Assembly (NCBI RefSeq): GCF_006738645.1
Contig: NZ_AP019700.1
Location: 5,178,351 to 5,242,350, forward strand
Direction of reading: 5' to 3'
DNA from: Stella humosa
GTDB lineage: Bacteria > Pseudomonadota > Alphaproteobacteria > ATCC43930 > Allostellaceae
DNA length: 64,000 nucleotides
Part shown: piece by piece, positions 45,431-54,357 of the stretch
Layout of the letters: the number at the start of each line of letters is the position of its first letter
Position numbering within the stretch: position 1 is the first letter of the stretch
Translations under genes and position numbers: made by a program
The notes under the pieces: generated by a model
Told to the model about the DNA's origin: nothing
The model's database searches: none
What the model saw: the letters and a program-made list of their open reading frames with translations, nothing else

Positions 45431-46039
45431 ATGATGCGTCTCCCCCGCTGGCTCTGTCTGGCGGCCCTGGTGGCCGCCACAGGGTGCAACGTTCTTCAGG
45501 CCGACGGGGGCGCTTCCACGCCCAAGCCGCAGGCCGCCGCCGTGGCGCCCCCTGCCCCGCCGGCACCGCCGCCGGCGCCCCCGATCAAGTTCGTGCCGTC
45601 GGTCGATACCAAGGACCTGCCGTCCAAGTCCTGCGTGACCGAGCGCGACCGCCGCAACGACCTGCTGGTCCGCCTGCAGACCGAGATGTCGGTGACTGGG
45701 CTGACTTGCCAGTGGAAGGCCGAGAAGGGCCGCAACCTGCTCGACCTCTATGCCGGGTTCAGCCGGCGCAACCACCAGCGCCTGCTGACGACCCAGGACG
45801 AGCACGGCAAATTTCTCGCCCGCTACGAGAAGGGCAGCGCGCCGCGCCTCTTCGACCGCTATCGCACCATCCTCGCCAACGAGGAGATGGCGGTCGCCGG
45901 CAAGTTCGGCCACCCCGACTATTGCGCCCACCGCTATGCCCGCTTCAACGAGGTGGCGACGCTGGAGGGCAAGGGCCTGGACACCTGGCTCGATGCGATG
46001 GGGAAGACGCGCGAGAAGGAATACAAGGCCTGCAAGTAG
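45431..46039 (+). CDS. Putative lipoprotein of unknown function
   Basis: 202 residues. A lipoprotein signal (LCLAALVAATGCN; Cys at about 19) is followed by a proline/alanine-rich linker (PPAPPAPPPAPP) and a compact domain with a few cysteines (KSCVTERDRR, LTCQWKAEKG, DYCAHRYARFN, YKACK). No family recognised; the Cys residues could form disulfides in the periplasm. Confidence 0.6.
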   Translation: MMRLPRWLCLAALVAATGCNVLQADGGASTPKPQAAAVAPPAPPAPPPAPPIKFVPSVDTKDLPSKSCVTERDRRNDLLVRLQTEMSVTGLTCQWKAEKGRNLLDLYAGFSRRNHQRLLTTQDEHGKFLARYEKGSAPRLFDRYRTILANEEMAVAGKFGHPDYCAHRYARFNEVATLEGKGLDTWLDAMGKTREKEYKACK

Positions 46040-46044
46040 GCTGA

Positions 46045-46066
46045 GGGGCCGGCAGCAGCCGGCCCC
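46045..46066. terminator. Bidirectional terminator between lipoprotein and phzF genes
   Basis: GGGGCCGGC and GCCGGCCCC form a perfect 9-base stem with a 4-base loop between two convergent genes. Confidence 0.55.
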
Positions 46067-46074
46067 GACCCGAG

Positions 46075-46872
46075 TTACAGGAACAGCTCGCCCTTCATGT
46101 AGAGGACGGCCTGGCCGGCGATCGTCACCCGGTCGCCGCGGTCAACGCAGCGCAGGCGACCGCCGCGCGCCGAAAGCTGGTGCGCCTCCATCTCCTGGCG
46201 GCCCAGGCGCGCCGACCAATAAGGGATCAGCGTGCAATGGGCCGACCCGGTCACCGGGTCCTCCGGGATGCCCTTGGCCGGGGCGAAGAAGCGCGAGACG
46301 AAGTCGCAATCCTCTCCCGGTGCCGTCACCATGACGGCGAACCGGTCAAGCGCGGCCAGTGCCGCCATGTCGGGCTTCAGCGCGCGGATCGCGGCGGCAT
46401 CCTCGTAGATCGCTACATAGTCGCGCGCCGCCAGGATCTGGCTGGGCGGCGCCCCTAATGCGGCTGTCAGGGCGGCCGCCAGCGCGGCCGGGGCATCGAC
46501 CGGGGCCGGCGGGCGCGACGGAAAATCCAGCGCCAGCCAGTCCTCGTCCTGCCGGGTCACGCTGATGGTACCGGCCTTCATCGTGCGGAAGCGGATCTCG
46601 GGTCGGTCATAGCCCAGTTCGCGATAGAGGACGGCCGCCGTCGCCAGGGTGGCATGGCCGCACAGGTCGACCTCCACCTGGGGGGTGAACCAGCGCAGGC
46701 GGAACTCGTCCTCCTCGGGCACGAAGAAGGCGGTCTCCGAAAGGTTGTTCTCGGCCGCGATGAACTGCATGTGGCGCTCGGACAGCCAGGTGTCCAGCGG
46801 GCAGACCGCCGCCGGGTTGCCGTCGAACACGCGATCGGTGAAGGCATCGACCTGGTAGATCGGCAGGATCAT
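46075..46872 (-). CDS. PhzF-family isomerase/epimerase-like protein
   Basis: 265 residues in the two-lobed diaminopimelate-epimerase fold. The opening MILPIYQVDAFTDRVFDGNPAAVCPL and NLSETAFF (the catalytic Glu at about 43) mark the PhzF family; RWFTPQVEVDLCGHATLATA follows. The C-terminal half carries GIPEDPVTGSAHCTLIPYW. Real substrate unknown. I start at the ATG at 46872 because AAGG lies 9 bases upstream and homologues start there; a GTG at 46881 adds three residues. Confidence 0.88.
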   Translation of the reverse strand: MILPIYQVDAFTDRVFDGNPAAVCPLDTWLSERHMQFIAAENNLSETAFFVPEEDEFRLRWFTPQVEVDLCGHATLATAAVLYRELGYDRPEIRFRTMKAGTISVTRQDEDWLALDFPSRPPAPVDAPAALAAALTAALGAPPSQILAARDYVAIYEDAAAIRALKPDMAALAALDRFAVMVTAPGEDCDFVSRFFAPAKGIPEDPVTGSAHCTLIPYWSARLGRQEMEAHQLSARGGRLRCVDRGDRVTIAGQAVLYMKGELFL

Positions 46873-46885
46873 CTTGGGCACCTTG

Positions 46886-48013
46886 CTACTGCAGGGTCGA
46901 AAGGGCGTGGTCGAGGTCGGCCACCAGGTCCTCGGCGTTCTCCAGCCCGACCGAGACGCGCAGCAGCGACTGCGGCGTCTTGCTGTCCGGCCCCTCGATG
47001 GAGGCCCGGTGCTCGATCAGGCTCTCGACGCCGCCCAGGCTGGTGGCGCGGGCGAAGATTTCCACGCCGGCCGCCACCGCCATCGCGGCGTCGCGGCCGC
47101 CCCGCACCTCGAAGGACAGCATGCCGCCGAAACGGCGCATCTGCCGGCGGGCCAGGTCGTGGCCGGGATGGCTGGGCAGGCCCGGATAGTGCACCCGCTC
47201 GACCATCGGGTGGCCGGCCAGGAACTGCGCCACCACCTCGGCATTGTCGCAATGGACCCGCATGCGGGCGGGAAGGGTGCGGATGCCGCGGCGGATCAGC
47301 CAGCAGTCGAAGGGCGAGGGCACGGCCCCGCCCAGGCGCAGCACCGCCAGCAGCCGCTCGAAGAAAGCGTCCTGCCGCCGGGTGACGACGACGCCCCCCA
47401 GCACGTCCGAATGGCCACCCAGATACTTCGTCGTCGAATGCATGACGAGATCGCAGCCATGGTCGAGCGGCCGCTGCAGCAGCGGCGTCGCCCAGGTGTT
47501 GTCGACCGCGGCCATCGCGCCATGGCGGTGCGCCAGGTCCGCCAGGGCGGCAATGTCGACCATGTGCAACATCGGGTTGGACGGCGTCTCGATCCACAGG
47601 AGCCGGGTCGACGGGCGCATCGCCGCCGCAACCGCTGCCGGGTCGCGCATGTCGACGAAATCGAAGGCCAGGCCCCAGCGATCGAACACCTGGCGCAGCA
47701 CATGGACGGTGCCGTGATAGCTGTCGCCCGGCGCCAGCACATGGGCGCCGGGTTCGAGCGACTGGAAGATGCCAGCGATGGCCGCCATGCCCGACGCGAA
47801 GGCCGCCGCCGCCGCCCCGCCTTCCAGCGCGGCCACGGCCTGTTCCAGCTCGGCACGGTTGGGGTTGGAGCTGCGGGTGTAGATGTGCCCCCCGGGGAAG
47901 CTGCCGTCCGGGTCACGGGCAAAGGTCGTCGACAGGACGATGGGCGGCGTCACCGCCTGCGACCCCTCGTCGACTTCCGTGCCCGCATGCACCGCCACCG
48001 TCTCGATACGCAT
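46886..48013 (-). CDS. Trans-sulfuration PLP enzyme (cystathionine gamma-synthase-like)
   Basis: 375 residues of the Cys/Met metabolism PLP family. IYTRSSNPNRAELE (about 44), the GMAAI helix, SNPMLH (about 145), the PLP Asp in VDNTWATPLLQRP (about 171) and Lys196 in MHSTTKYLGGHSD are present. It likely forms or cleaves cystathionine from activated homoserine; the substrate ester cannot be predicted. The methionine-pathway gene metX survives only as a relic at 17.9-18.1 kb. It lies 13 bases upstream of the PhzF-like gene. Confidence 0.88.
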   Translation of the reverse strand: MRIETVAVHAGTEVDEGSQAVTPPIVLSTTFARDPDGSFPGGHIYTRSSNPNRAELEQAVAALEGGAAAAAFASGMAAIAGIFQSLEPGAHVLAPGDSYHGTVHVLRQVFDRWGLAFDFVDMRDPAAVAAAMRPSTRLLWIETPSNPMLHMVDIAALADLAHRHGAMAAVDNTWATPLLQRPLDHGCDLVMHSTTKYLGGHSDVLGGVVVTRRQDAFFERLLAVLRLGGAVPSPFDCWLIRRGIRTLPARMRVHCDNAEVVAQFLAGHPMVERVHYPGLPSHPGHDLARRQMRRFGGMLSFEVRGGRDAAMAVAAGVEIFARATSLGGVESLIEHRASIEGPDSKTPQSLLRVSVGLENAEDLVADLDHALSTLQ

Positions 48014-48038
48014 TCGCGACCACCCTTCCCGATAACGC

Positions 48039-48788
48039 TCAGAGCCGTGCCAGATACTGCCGCACGGATTCCTGATAGCCGACACGCAACGCGTCGCACA
48101 CCAGCGCATGGCCGATCGAGACCTCGGCGATCGCCGGAATCGCCCGCAGCAGGAAGGTAAGGTTGTCGAGGTTCAGGTCGTGCCCGGCATTGAGCCCGAG
48201 CCCGTGTTCCCCGGCCCAGCCCGCCACCGCCAGATAGGGTTCCAGGGCAGCCTGCTGCCGCGGCGTTCCGAAGGCATGGGCATAGGACTCGGTATAGAGT
48301 TCGATGCGGTCGACCCCGAGTTCCTTCAGGATCCGCAACTCATCCGGAGCGGTCGCGTTCGGGTCGATGAAGACGGCGACCCGCACCTTGGCGGCGCGCA
48401 GCCGGGCGGTGGTCTCGCCCAGCAGCGTGCGGTTGGGGGCGACCTGCCAGCCGGCATTGCTGGTCAGCGCCTCCGGCGGGTCCGGCACCAGCGTGCACTG
48501 ATGCGGTGCCACCTCGCAGACCATGGCGAGGAAGTCCTCGGACGGGTAGCCCTCGATGTTGAACTCGATCTCGGGATGGTCTTTCAGCGCGCGGGCGATG
48601 TCGTAGACGTCCGTCCGCCGGATGTGCCGCTCGTCCGGTCGCGGATGCACGGTGATGCCGTGGGCGCCGAAGCCAATCGCATCCAGGGCCGCCTGGAGGA
48701 CGTTCGGATTGTCGTGCCCACGGGAGTTCCGCAGCGTCGCGAACTTGTTGATGTTCACACTGAGCTTGGGTTTCGTCGTCACCATCAT
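48039..48788 (-). CDS. pdxJ: Pyridoxine 5'-phosphate synthase
   Basis: Joins 1-deoxyxylulose 5-phosphate and 3-amino-2-oxopropyl phosphate to form vitamin B6. 249 residues, TIM barrel: LSVNINKFATLRNSRG (about 9-24), HGITVHPRPDERHIR (about 43), FNIEGYPSEDFL, and LNAGHDLNLDNL near the end (catalytic Glu/His in the first regions). Homologues start just before KLSVNINK, which supports the ATG pair at 48788; the ATG at 48806 adds six residues. Confidence 0.94.
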   Translation of the reverse strand: MMVTTKPKLSVNINKFATLRNSRGHDNPNVLQAALDAIGFGAHGITVHPRPDERHIRRTDVYDIARALKDHPEIEFNIEGYPSEDFLAMVCEVAPHQCTLVPDPPEALTSNAGWQVAPNRTLLGETTARLRAAKVRVAVFIDPNATAPDELRILKELGVDRIELYTESYAHAFGTPRQQAALEPYLAVAGWAGEHGLGLNAGHDLNLDNLTFLLRAIPAIAEVSIGHALVCDALRVGYQESVRQYLARL

Positions 48789-48844
48789 AACCCTGACCTT
48801 CTCCATGCCGCGAAACCCAAGCCCAGGCCCATGCCGCCGCCGGC

Positions 48845-49066
48845 CTAGTGGCGCCAGTACACCTTGCCCAGCTGTCGCGATACCTCGTCCGGCGTCATTC
48901 CCATGTCGCGCAGCATGCGCGGGTCCAGCGCCGCCAGATGCTGGCGCTGGCGCGCCTGATCCTGCCACCGCAGCAGGGCGAACAGGAAGCGCAACAGGAG
49001 GGCGGGCCGCGGCGACGGGGCGCCGAGGGCGACGGGCCGGGACAGGCTGGGTGTGTTGGTGGTCAT
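48845..49066 (-). CDS. DUF1127 domain protein
   Basis: 73 residues. The C-terminal 40 residues fit the DUF1127 (YjiS-like) pattern: basic helix RWQDQARQRQHLAALDPRMLRDMGMTPDEV, with the conserved L-x-x-L-D-x-x-x-L-x-D-x-G-x spacing. Such small proteins are linked to phosphate/carbon metabolism and to RNA binding in rhizobia. It is transcribed divergently from a MocR-type regulator and is the most likely target of that regulator. Confidence 0.82.
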   Translation of the reverse strand: MTTNTPSLSRPVALGAPSPRPALLLRFLFALLRWQDQARQRQHLAALDPRMLRDMGMTPDEVSRQLGKVYWRH

Positions 49067-49119
49067 TGCTCCGTTTCCATGACAGTCCGATCAGTACAAT
49101 CGGCACATTCAAGGAAACA

Positions 49120-49148
49120 TTGACGCAGCATACGGCGTCAATTTATGA
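49120..49148. promoter_or_regulatory. Bidirectional promoter with palindrome between DUF1127 and MocR genes
   Basis: TTGACG (49120-49125) and TTATGA (49143-49148) are 17 bases apart and would start transcription near 49155, only a few bases before the MocR ATG at 49158. The first hexamer belongs to the palindrome TTGACGC-8-GCGTCAA, which offers the same hexamer on the minus strand. Confidence 0.5.
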
Positions 49149-49166
49149 ATTGTCCCCATGACAATT
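49148..49166. promoter_or_regulatory. Inverted repeat over the MocR start codon
   Basis: AATTGTC and GACAATT flank a 5-base centre that includes the ATG. It may be an autoregulatory operator or a translational hairpin. Confidence 0.4.
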
Positions 49167-50555
49167 TGGCTTCCCCATGTGGCCGACCGGCCCGGCCCGA
49201 AGTACCGCGCGATTGCCGATGCGCTGGCCGACGACATCCGCTGCGGCGCGGTGCGGCCGGGCACGCGGCTGCCCACGCACCGCGAGCTGGCCTGGCGTCT
49301 GGGCCTGACGGTGGGCACGGTCACCCGCGCCTATGCCGAGGCCGAGCGCCGCGGGCTGATCGCGGGCGAGGTCGGGCGCGGCACCTACGTCCGGGGCGCA
49401 GCACCGGCGGACGTGGCCATTTCCTATTCCGCCGCCGACATCGCGGCGCAACCGGCGCTGATCGACCTCAGCCTGAACTTCCCCGTGATCCCGGGCCACG
49501 AGGCGGAGCTGGCGTCGGCCCTGCGCCGCCTGGCCGACCGCGGCGACCTGGCGGCCCTGCTGCCCTATCACCCCCATGGCGGCCGGGCCCCGGACCGGGC
49601 CGCCGGTGCTGCCTGGATCGCCCGCAGCGGCCTGACGGTGCGGCCCGACGAGGTGGCGGTCACCGCCGGTGGGCAGCACGCGATCCTGGTCTGCCTGGCG
49701 GCCGTCGCCGCATCGGGCGACACGGTGCTGGTCGAGAACCTGACCTATCCGGGGGTCAAGGCGGCCGCCGCGCTGCTGGGCCTGAAGCTGGTCGGCGTCG
49801 CCATCGACGAGCAGGGCGTGGTGCCCGACCAACTGGCCGCCGCCGCCAGGGCGACCGGCGCCAAGGCACTCTATTGCATGCCGACCCTCCACAACCCGAC
49901 CGCGGCCGTGATGCCCGAGGCTCGGCGCCGCGCCATCGCCGCCGTGGCGGTGCGCCACGAGATGGCGATCATCGAGGATGATTGCTACGGCTTCCTGGTG
50001 CCCGACGCGCCGCCGCCGATCACGGCCATGGGGATCGCCGAGGGGCTGTTCCTGACCAGCCTGTCGAAGAGCATCGCCGCCGGCCAGCGGATCGGCTACG
50101 TCACCGCCCGGCCGGGCCGGCTGGAGCGGGTGACCCAGGCGATCCGCGCCACCTCATGGATGGCAAGCCCGCTTGCCGCCACGATCGCCACCGAGTGGAT
50201 TGCCGATGGCACCGCCCAGCGCATGGTGCGCGAGCGCCGGGCCGAAGCCGCGGCGCGCCAGGCGATGGTCGAGGCCGCCATGCCCGACGCGCGGGCGCCA
50301 GGCGCCGCCGTCAGCTACCACGCCTGGCTGCGGCTGCCAGACGCCTGGCGGGCGGACGAGTTCGTGAGCGAGGCGCGTCGGCGCGGCGTCGCGGTGACGC
50401 CGCCCACGGCCTTTGCCGTCACCCGCCAGTCGGCGCCGGACGCGGTCCGGATCTGCTATGGCGCGGCGGCCGGGCGCGAAGAGCTGGCACGCGGCCTGTC
50501 GATCCTGACCAGCCTCCTGGGCGAGCAGCCCGGCTTGGCGGCCTCTGTCGTGTAG
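49158..50555 (+). CDS. MocR/GntR-type regulator with aminotransferase domain
   Basis: 465 residues. Residues 1-75 form a winged HTH of the GntR family (YRAIADALADDIRCGAVRPGTRLPTHRELAWRLGL, seen from about 16). The rest resembles a fold type I aminotransferase: YHPHGGR, IIEDDCYGFL and Lys at about 304 in LTSLSKSIAAGQRIGY, which would bind PLP. MocR/PdxR-type proteins sense PLP or amino acids. pdxJ is close by, so regulation of B6 supply is a reasonable guess. Possibly translated from a near-leaderless mRNA. Confidence 0.9.
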   Translation: MTIWLPHVADRPGPKYRAIADALADDIRCGAVRPGTRLPTHRELAWRLGLTVGTVTRAYAEAERRGLIAGEVGRGTYVRGAAPADVAISYSAADIAAQPALIDLSLNFPVIPGHEAELASALRRLADRGDLAALLPYHPHGGRAPDRAAGAAWIARSGLTVRPDEVAVTAGGQHAILVCLAAVAASGDTVLVENLTYPGVKAAAALLGLKLVGVAIDEQGVVPDQLAAAARATGAKALYCMPTLHNPTAAVMPEARRRAIAAVAVRHEMAIIEDDCYGFLVPDAPPPITAMGIAEGLFLTSLSKSIAAGQRIGYVTARPGRLERVTQAIRATSWMASPLAATIATEWIADGTAQRMVRERRAEAAARQAMVEAAMPDARAPGAAVSYHAWLRLPDAWRADEFVSEARRRGVAVTPPTAFAVTRQSAPDAVRICYGAAAGREELARGLSILTSLLGEQPGLAASVV

Positions 50556-50567
50556 CGGGGCGCCCGC

Positions 50568-50960
50568 TCACTCCCACTGGATCATGTTGCCGGCGACGAG
50601 GCTGCCGCGGCGGACCACCTCGCAGCCGCCGCTGGCCGACACCGTCCAGGGATTCTCGATCTCGATCCGGGCATAGGTCGGCCCCGGGTTGCATTGCACG
50701 GCGAAGGCCATGCCACCCGATGGCGTCTGGGCCACCAGCACGAAGCCGGTGACGCTGCCGTCGCCCAGGTTCAGGCCACGCCCGACCGGCCGCGACGGCG
50801 CATCGACCGCGCCATCGGCGAAGCGCACGTCCTCGACCATGAGCTGGGTACCGAAGGGATTGGCTGTCATCAGGTTCTGGACCTCGACATAGGCCGCCTG
50901 CGCCGTGCCGCCCGCGGCCACCAGGCCGATTGCCGCCACCGCCCCGAGGAATGCTTTCAT
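50568..50960 (-). CDS. Small secreted protein of unknown function
   Basis: 130 residues with a clear signal peptide (MKAFLGAVAAIGLVAAGGTAQA then AYVEV). The mature part is beta-rich with two Cys (FAVQCNPGP and SGGCEVVRRG) and ends in FQ/W-type NMIQWE. No family recognised. It follows thiD by about 50 bases on the same strand but looks like a separate transcription unit. Confidence 0.6.
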   Translation of the reverse strand: MKAFLGAVAAIGLVAAGGTAQAAYVEVQNLMTANPFGTQLMVEDVRFADGAVDAPSRPVGRGLNLGDGSVTGFVLVAQTPSGGMAFAVQCNPGPTYARIEIENPWTVSASGGCEVVRRGSLVAGNMIQWE

Positions 50961-51012
50961 CGTCGTCCTCCTCCTGATCGAATCGCTCTTGCCGCCATCG
51001 CCGGCGGCCGTT

Positions 51013-51816
51013 TCAGCCACCCCGCCGGCGCATCGTGTGGCCATGATCGAGCGGGCCATGCCCGGCGCCGAAGCCGGGCGCCCGCCGGATCGCCTCCCAT
51101 ACATAGTCTCGCGCGGCCGCGACGGCAGGGCGCAAGGCCAATCCCTGGGCGATTCCGGCCGCGATCGCCGACGCCAGCGTGCAGCCGGTACCGTGGGTGT
51201 GGCGGGTGTCGAGGCGGGCGGAGCGGAAGACATGCAGCCCTTCGCCATCGGCCAGGACGTCGACCACCTCGTCGCCCTCGCCATGCCCGCCCTTCAGCAG
51301 GACGGCTGCCGGCCCCAGCGCCCGCAGGTCCACGGCCGCCTGTTCCATGGCCGCCGGCCCGGCGATCGGCCGGCCCAGCAGCACCTCCGCCTCCGGCAGG
51401 TTCGGCGTCAGCACGGTAGCCCGCGGCAGCAGCCGGTCGCGCAGGGCCGCCACCGCACTGTCCAGCAGCAGCGCGTGGCCGCCCTTGGCCACCATGACCG
51501 GGTCGCAGACCAGCGGCACCGCCGGCGCATGTTCGGCCAACGTGTCGACCACCGCGGCGATGACGGCGGCATCGTGCAGCATCCCGGTCTTGATGCAGTC
51601 GGCGCCGAGATCCGCCAGCACGACCGCCATCTGCCGGGCGACGAAGGCCGGATCGATCGCCACGACGCCATGGACGCCCAAGGTGTTCTGCGCGGTCAGC
51701 GCGGTGATCGCCGTCATGGCGAAGCCGCCCAGCGCCGTCACCGCCTTGATGTCGGCCTGGATGCCGGCACCGCCGCCCGAGTCGGAGCCCGCGACGATCA
51801 GGACACGGCCGCGCAT
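51013..51816 (-). CDS. thiD: Hydroxymethylpyrimidine/phosphomethylpyrimidine kinase
   Basis: Phosphorylates HMP and HMP-phosphate in thiamine synthesis. 267 residues of the ribokinase fold: GSDSGGGAGIQADIKA (about 10-25), VCDPVMVAKGGHALL (about 102), and THGTGCTLASAIAAGIA near 207 with the catalytic Asp/Cys region. The ATG overlaps the TGA of glmM by one base (TGATG), so translation is coupled; a GTG one codon upstream is also open. Confidence 0.93.
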   Translation of the reverse strand: MRGRVLIVAGSDSGGGAGIQADIKAVTALGGFAMTAITALTAQNTLGVHGVVAIDPAFVARQMAVVLADLGADCIKTGMLHDAAVIAAVVDTLAEHAPAVPLVCDPVMVAKGGHALLLDSAVAALRDRLLPRATVLTPNLPEAEVLLGRPIAGPAAMEQAAVDLRALGPAAVLLKGGHGEGDEVVDVLADGEGLHVFRSARLDTRHTHGTGCTLASAIAAGIAQGLALRPAVAAARDYVWEAIRRAPGFGAGHGPLDHGHTMRRRGG

Positions 51817-53170
51817 CACGATGCGTCCGCCGCGCGGATCGCCGAGATGACCGAATCGACGGCTTGGTCCACCAAGGCGGCATCGTCGCCCTCAGCCATG
51901 ACGCGGATGACGGGCTCGGTGCCGGACTTGCGGACCAGCATGCGGCCCCCGCGATCCAGCACCTGCTCGCCGGCGCGGATCGCCGCCAGGACGCCAGCAT
52001 CGGCCAGCAGGTCGCGGCCGCTGGTGCGGATGCTGGTCAGGCGCTGCGGCACCGGCTCGAACAGGCGCGACACATGGCTGGCGGGCACGTTCTTCTCCAC
52101 CAGATAGGCCATCAGTTGGAGGGCGGCCACCAGTCCGTCGCCGGTCGTGGCGAGGTCGCCCAGGACGATATGGCCGGAGGGCTCGCCGCCGACATTGCAG
52201 CCGCGGCGATGCATCTCCTCGACGACGTAGCGGTCGCCGACGGCGGTGCGCACAAGGCCCACCCCTGCCCGCCCAGGAACCGCTCCAGGCCCAGGTTCGA
52301 CATGACGGTGGCCACCACCGACCCACCCGCCAGGCGCCCGGACTGGGCCCATTCCGAACCGATCAGGGCCAGGAGCTGGTCGCCGTCGATGATGGCGCCC
52401 GTCTCGTCGGCCAGGATCACCCGGTCGGCGTCGCCATCGAGCGCGATGCCGAGCTGGGCGCCATGGGCGGCCACTGCCGTGCACATGGCGGCCGGCTGGG
52501 TGGCGCCGCAGCCGGCGTTGATGTTGAAGCCGTCGGGCTGGACGGCGATGGGCACGACCTCTGCCCCCAGTTCGTAGAGCACGGTCGGCGCGACGCGGTA
52601 GGCGGCGCCGTTGGCGCAGTCGACCACGACCTTCAGCCCGTCCAGCCGCCGGCCCTTGGGGAAGCCCGCCTTCACCGCCTCGATGTAGCGCCCGCCGGCA
52701 TCGTCCAGCCGGCGTGCGCGCCCCAGCGAGCGCGGGCCGGCGGGTGCCGCCCCCAGCGGACAGTCGCCCAGCACCTGGGCCTCGATCGCGGCCTCCACCG
52801 CATCCGACAGCTTGTATCCGTCCGGCCCGAACAGCTTGATGCCGTTGTCCTCGAACGCGTTGTGCGAGGCCGAGATGACGACGCCCAGGTCGGCCCGGAG
52901 GCTGCGCGTCAGCATGGCCACGGCCGGCGTCGGCATCGGCCCGACCAGGACCACGTCCATGCCCATGGACACGAAGCCGGCCGTCATCGCCGGCTCCAGC
53001 ATGTAGCCCGACAGCCGCGTGTCCTTGCCGATCACCACGAGGTGGCGATGCTCCCCGCGGCGGAACTGGGCGGCGGCCGCCATCGCCACCTTGAGGGCGA
53101 CGTCGGCCGTCATCGGCGGCACGTTCGCCGCGCCGCGGATGCCATCGGTGCCGAAGAGCCTGCGCGCCAT
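51816..53170 (-). CDS. glmM: Phosphoglucosamine mutase (apparent frameshift)
   Basis: Converts glucosamine-6-P to glucosamine-1-P for peptidoglycan and LPS. The first part, from the ATG at 53170, has the active-site Ser102 in [12 protein letters not shown] and the metal loop DGDADRV, then reads cleanly to [12 protein letters not shown]. The second part resumes in another frame at [21 protein letters not shown] and contains [10 protein letters not shown] and [14 protein letters not shown] to a normal C-terminus. Adding one G to the GGGG run (CCCC at 52262-52265) restores 451 residues, the family length. The gene is normally essential, so a sequence error is likely. Confidence 0.9.
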
Positions 53171-53384
53171 CCCTGTCGTTCCTCCCTGCCGCATCGGCCC
53201 TTATCCGACCCCGGCCGCCCGCGGACTCGCCGGGCGGCCCCCATCCGTATATAACAGGGCCAAGGAAAGAGCGGCGAGGGTCGCAATGCCGCCTGGGTGG
53301 CAGGACCCCGCCATGGTCGCTATATGATGGGCGAACGCGCGCCGGATGGGGGCTGGCGCCCGATACCGCCCCGGGGAGAGTGCA

Positions 53385-53639
53385 ATGGGTAGCTTCAGCA
53401 TCTGGCACTGGCTGATCGTTCTGGCCGTCATCCTGATCATCTTCGGCGCGGGCAAGCTGCCGCGGGTGATGGGCGATGTCGCCAAGGGCATCAAGAACTT
53501 CAAGCAGGGTATGAAGGACGAGGACAAGCCGGACGAGATCACCCACCCGGAGCCGGTGGCATCGCGGCCGATCAATCCGGCACCGGCGAACGCCACCGCC
53601 GAATCGACCCAACCGGGTGCGGCCCAGAAGGTTTCCTGA
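53385..53639 (+). CDS. tatA: Sec-independent translocase component TatA
   Basis: 84 residues. TatA forms the protein-conducting assembly for folded twin-arginine substrates. One N-terminal span ([37 protein letters not shown]) with the FGxxKLP hinge and amphipathic helix is followed by an acidic/proline-rich tail. tatB and tatC are not adjacent. GGGGAGAG precedes the ATG at 53385. Confidence 0.93.
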   Translation: MGSFSIWHWLIVLAVILIIFGAGKLPRVMGDVAKGIKNFKQGMKDEDKPDEITHPEPVASRPINPAPANATAESTQPGAAQKVS

Positions 53640-53658
53640 GGGCCTGATGGCTTCGAAT

Positions 53659-53682
53659 GCGGCCGCCGGGGGCGGCGGCCGC
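53659..53682. terminator. Terminator between tatA and exoD genes
   Basis: GCGGCCGCC and GGCGGCCGC pair perfectly around a G-rich loop between two convergent genes. Confidence 0.5.
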
Positions 53683-53715
53683 TACAGCCGTCGATGACCC
53701 GGAAGTGTCGGCGAC

Positions 53716-54357
53716 CTAGAAATATCGGCTGGCCAGTTCCACGATCAGGTGGAACGACAGGACGGCGATGAAGCCGACCACCACCATCGCCACGGCGGCG
53801 ATGGTGAGGCCGATTGCGACCATGCGGCCATCCTTTTCCAGCAGGCCCAGCGACATCACCGTCATCGCCAGACCCGGCGGGAAATTGCCGCCAGGGATCG
53901 GCAGGGCCAGGACGAAGGCCAGCGCCAGGTAGACCGCGCCCAGGACACGCTCCGCGGCAGCCCCCGTCAGCAGCCGGCCGCGCGGCCGGCAATAGCGCTC
54001 CAGCCGCTCGAGCCACGGCAGGATGCGGGTCACGATGCGGCGGAAGTCCGCGCGCGCGATGCTGCGGCGGAGCATCCGTTCCGGCAGCCAGGGGCGCGGC
54101 CGGCCCAGCATCATCTGGATCGAGAAGAAGGCCAGCGGCACGCCAAACACCGTCGAGAAGCCGGGCGGGCTCGGGATCGGCAGGGAATTGGGCACCGCCA
54201 GCACCAGCAGGATGATGGCAAAGCCGCGGTCGCCCAATGCCGCCACCAGGGCGCGCATGGTGATCCGCTCTTCCGGCATGTCGCGGGCGAGCCGCGCCAG
54301 CAGGGCCGAGGTGCGCTCGGGCTCCGCCTCTTCGGCGATGGCAGGCTCGGGGATCAA
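53716..54357 (-). CDS. ExoD-family exopolysaccharide synthesis protein
   Basis: About 213 residues; several membrane spans in the C-terminal half (GAVYLALAFVLALPIPGGNFPPGLAM and onward). The family core RITMRALVAALGDRGFAIILLVLAVPNSLPIPSPPGFST occupies residues about 33-71. ExoD affects exopolysaccharide and alkaline tolerance in Rhizobium, but its molecular role is unclear. I prefer the TTG at 54357, which overlaps the folP TGA and has GGAG upstream; an ATG at 54402 adds 15 residues. Confidence 0.82.
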   Translation of the reverse strand: MIPEPAIAEEAEPERTSALLARLARDMPEERITMRALVAALGDRGFAIILLVLAVPNSLPIPSPPGFSTVFGVPLAFFSIQMMLGRPRPWLPERMLRRSIARADFRRIVTRILPWLERLERYCRPRGRLLTGAAAERVLGAVYLALAFVLALPIPGGNFPPGLAMTVMSLGLLEKDGRMVAIGLTIAAVAMVVVGFIAVLSFHLIVELASRYF

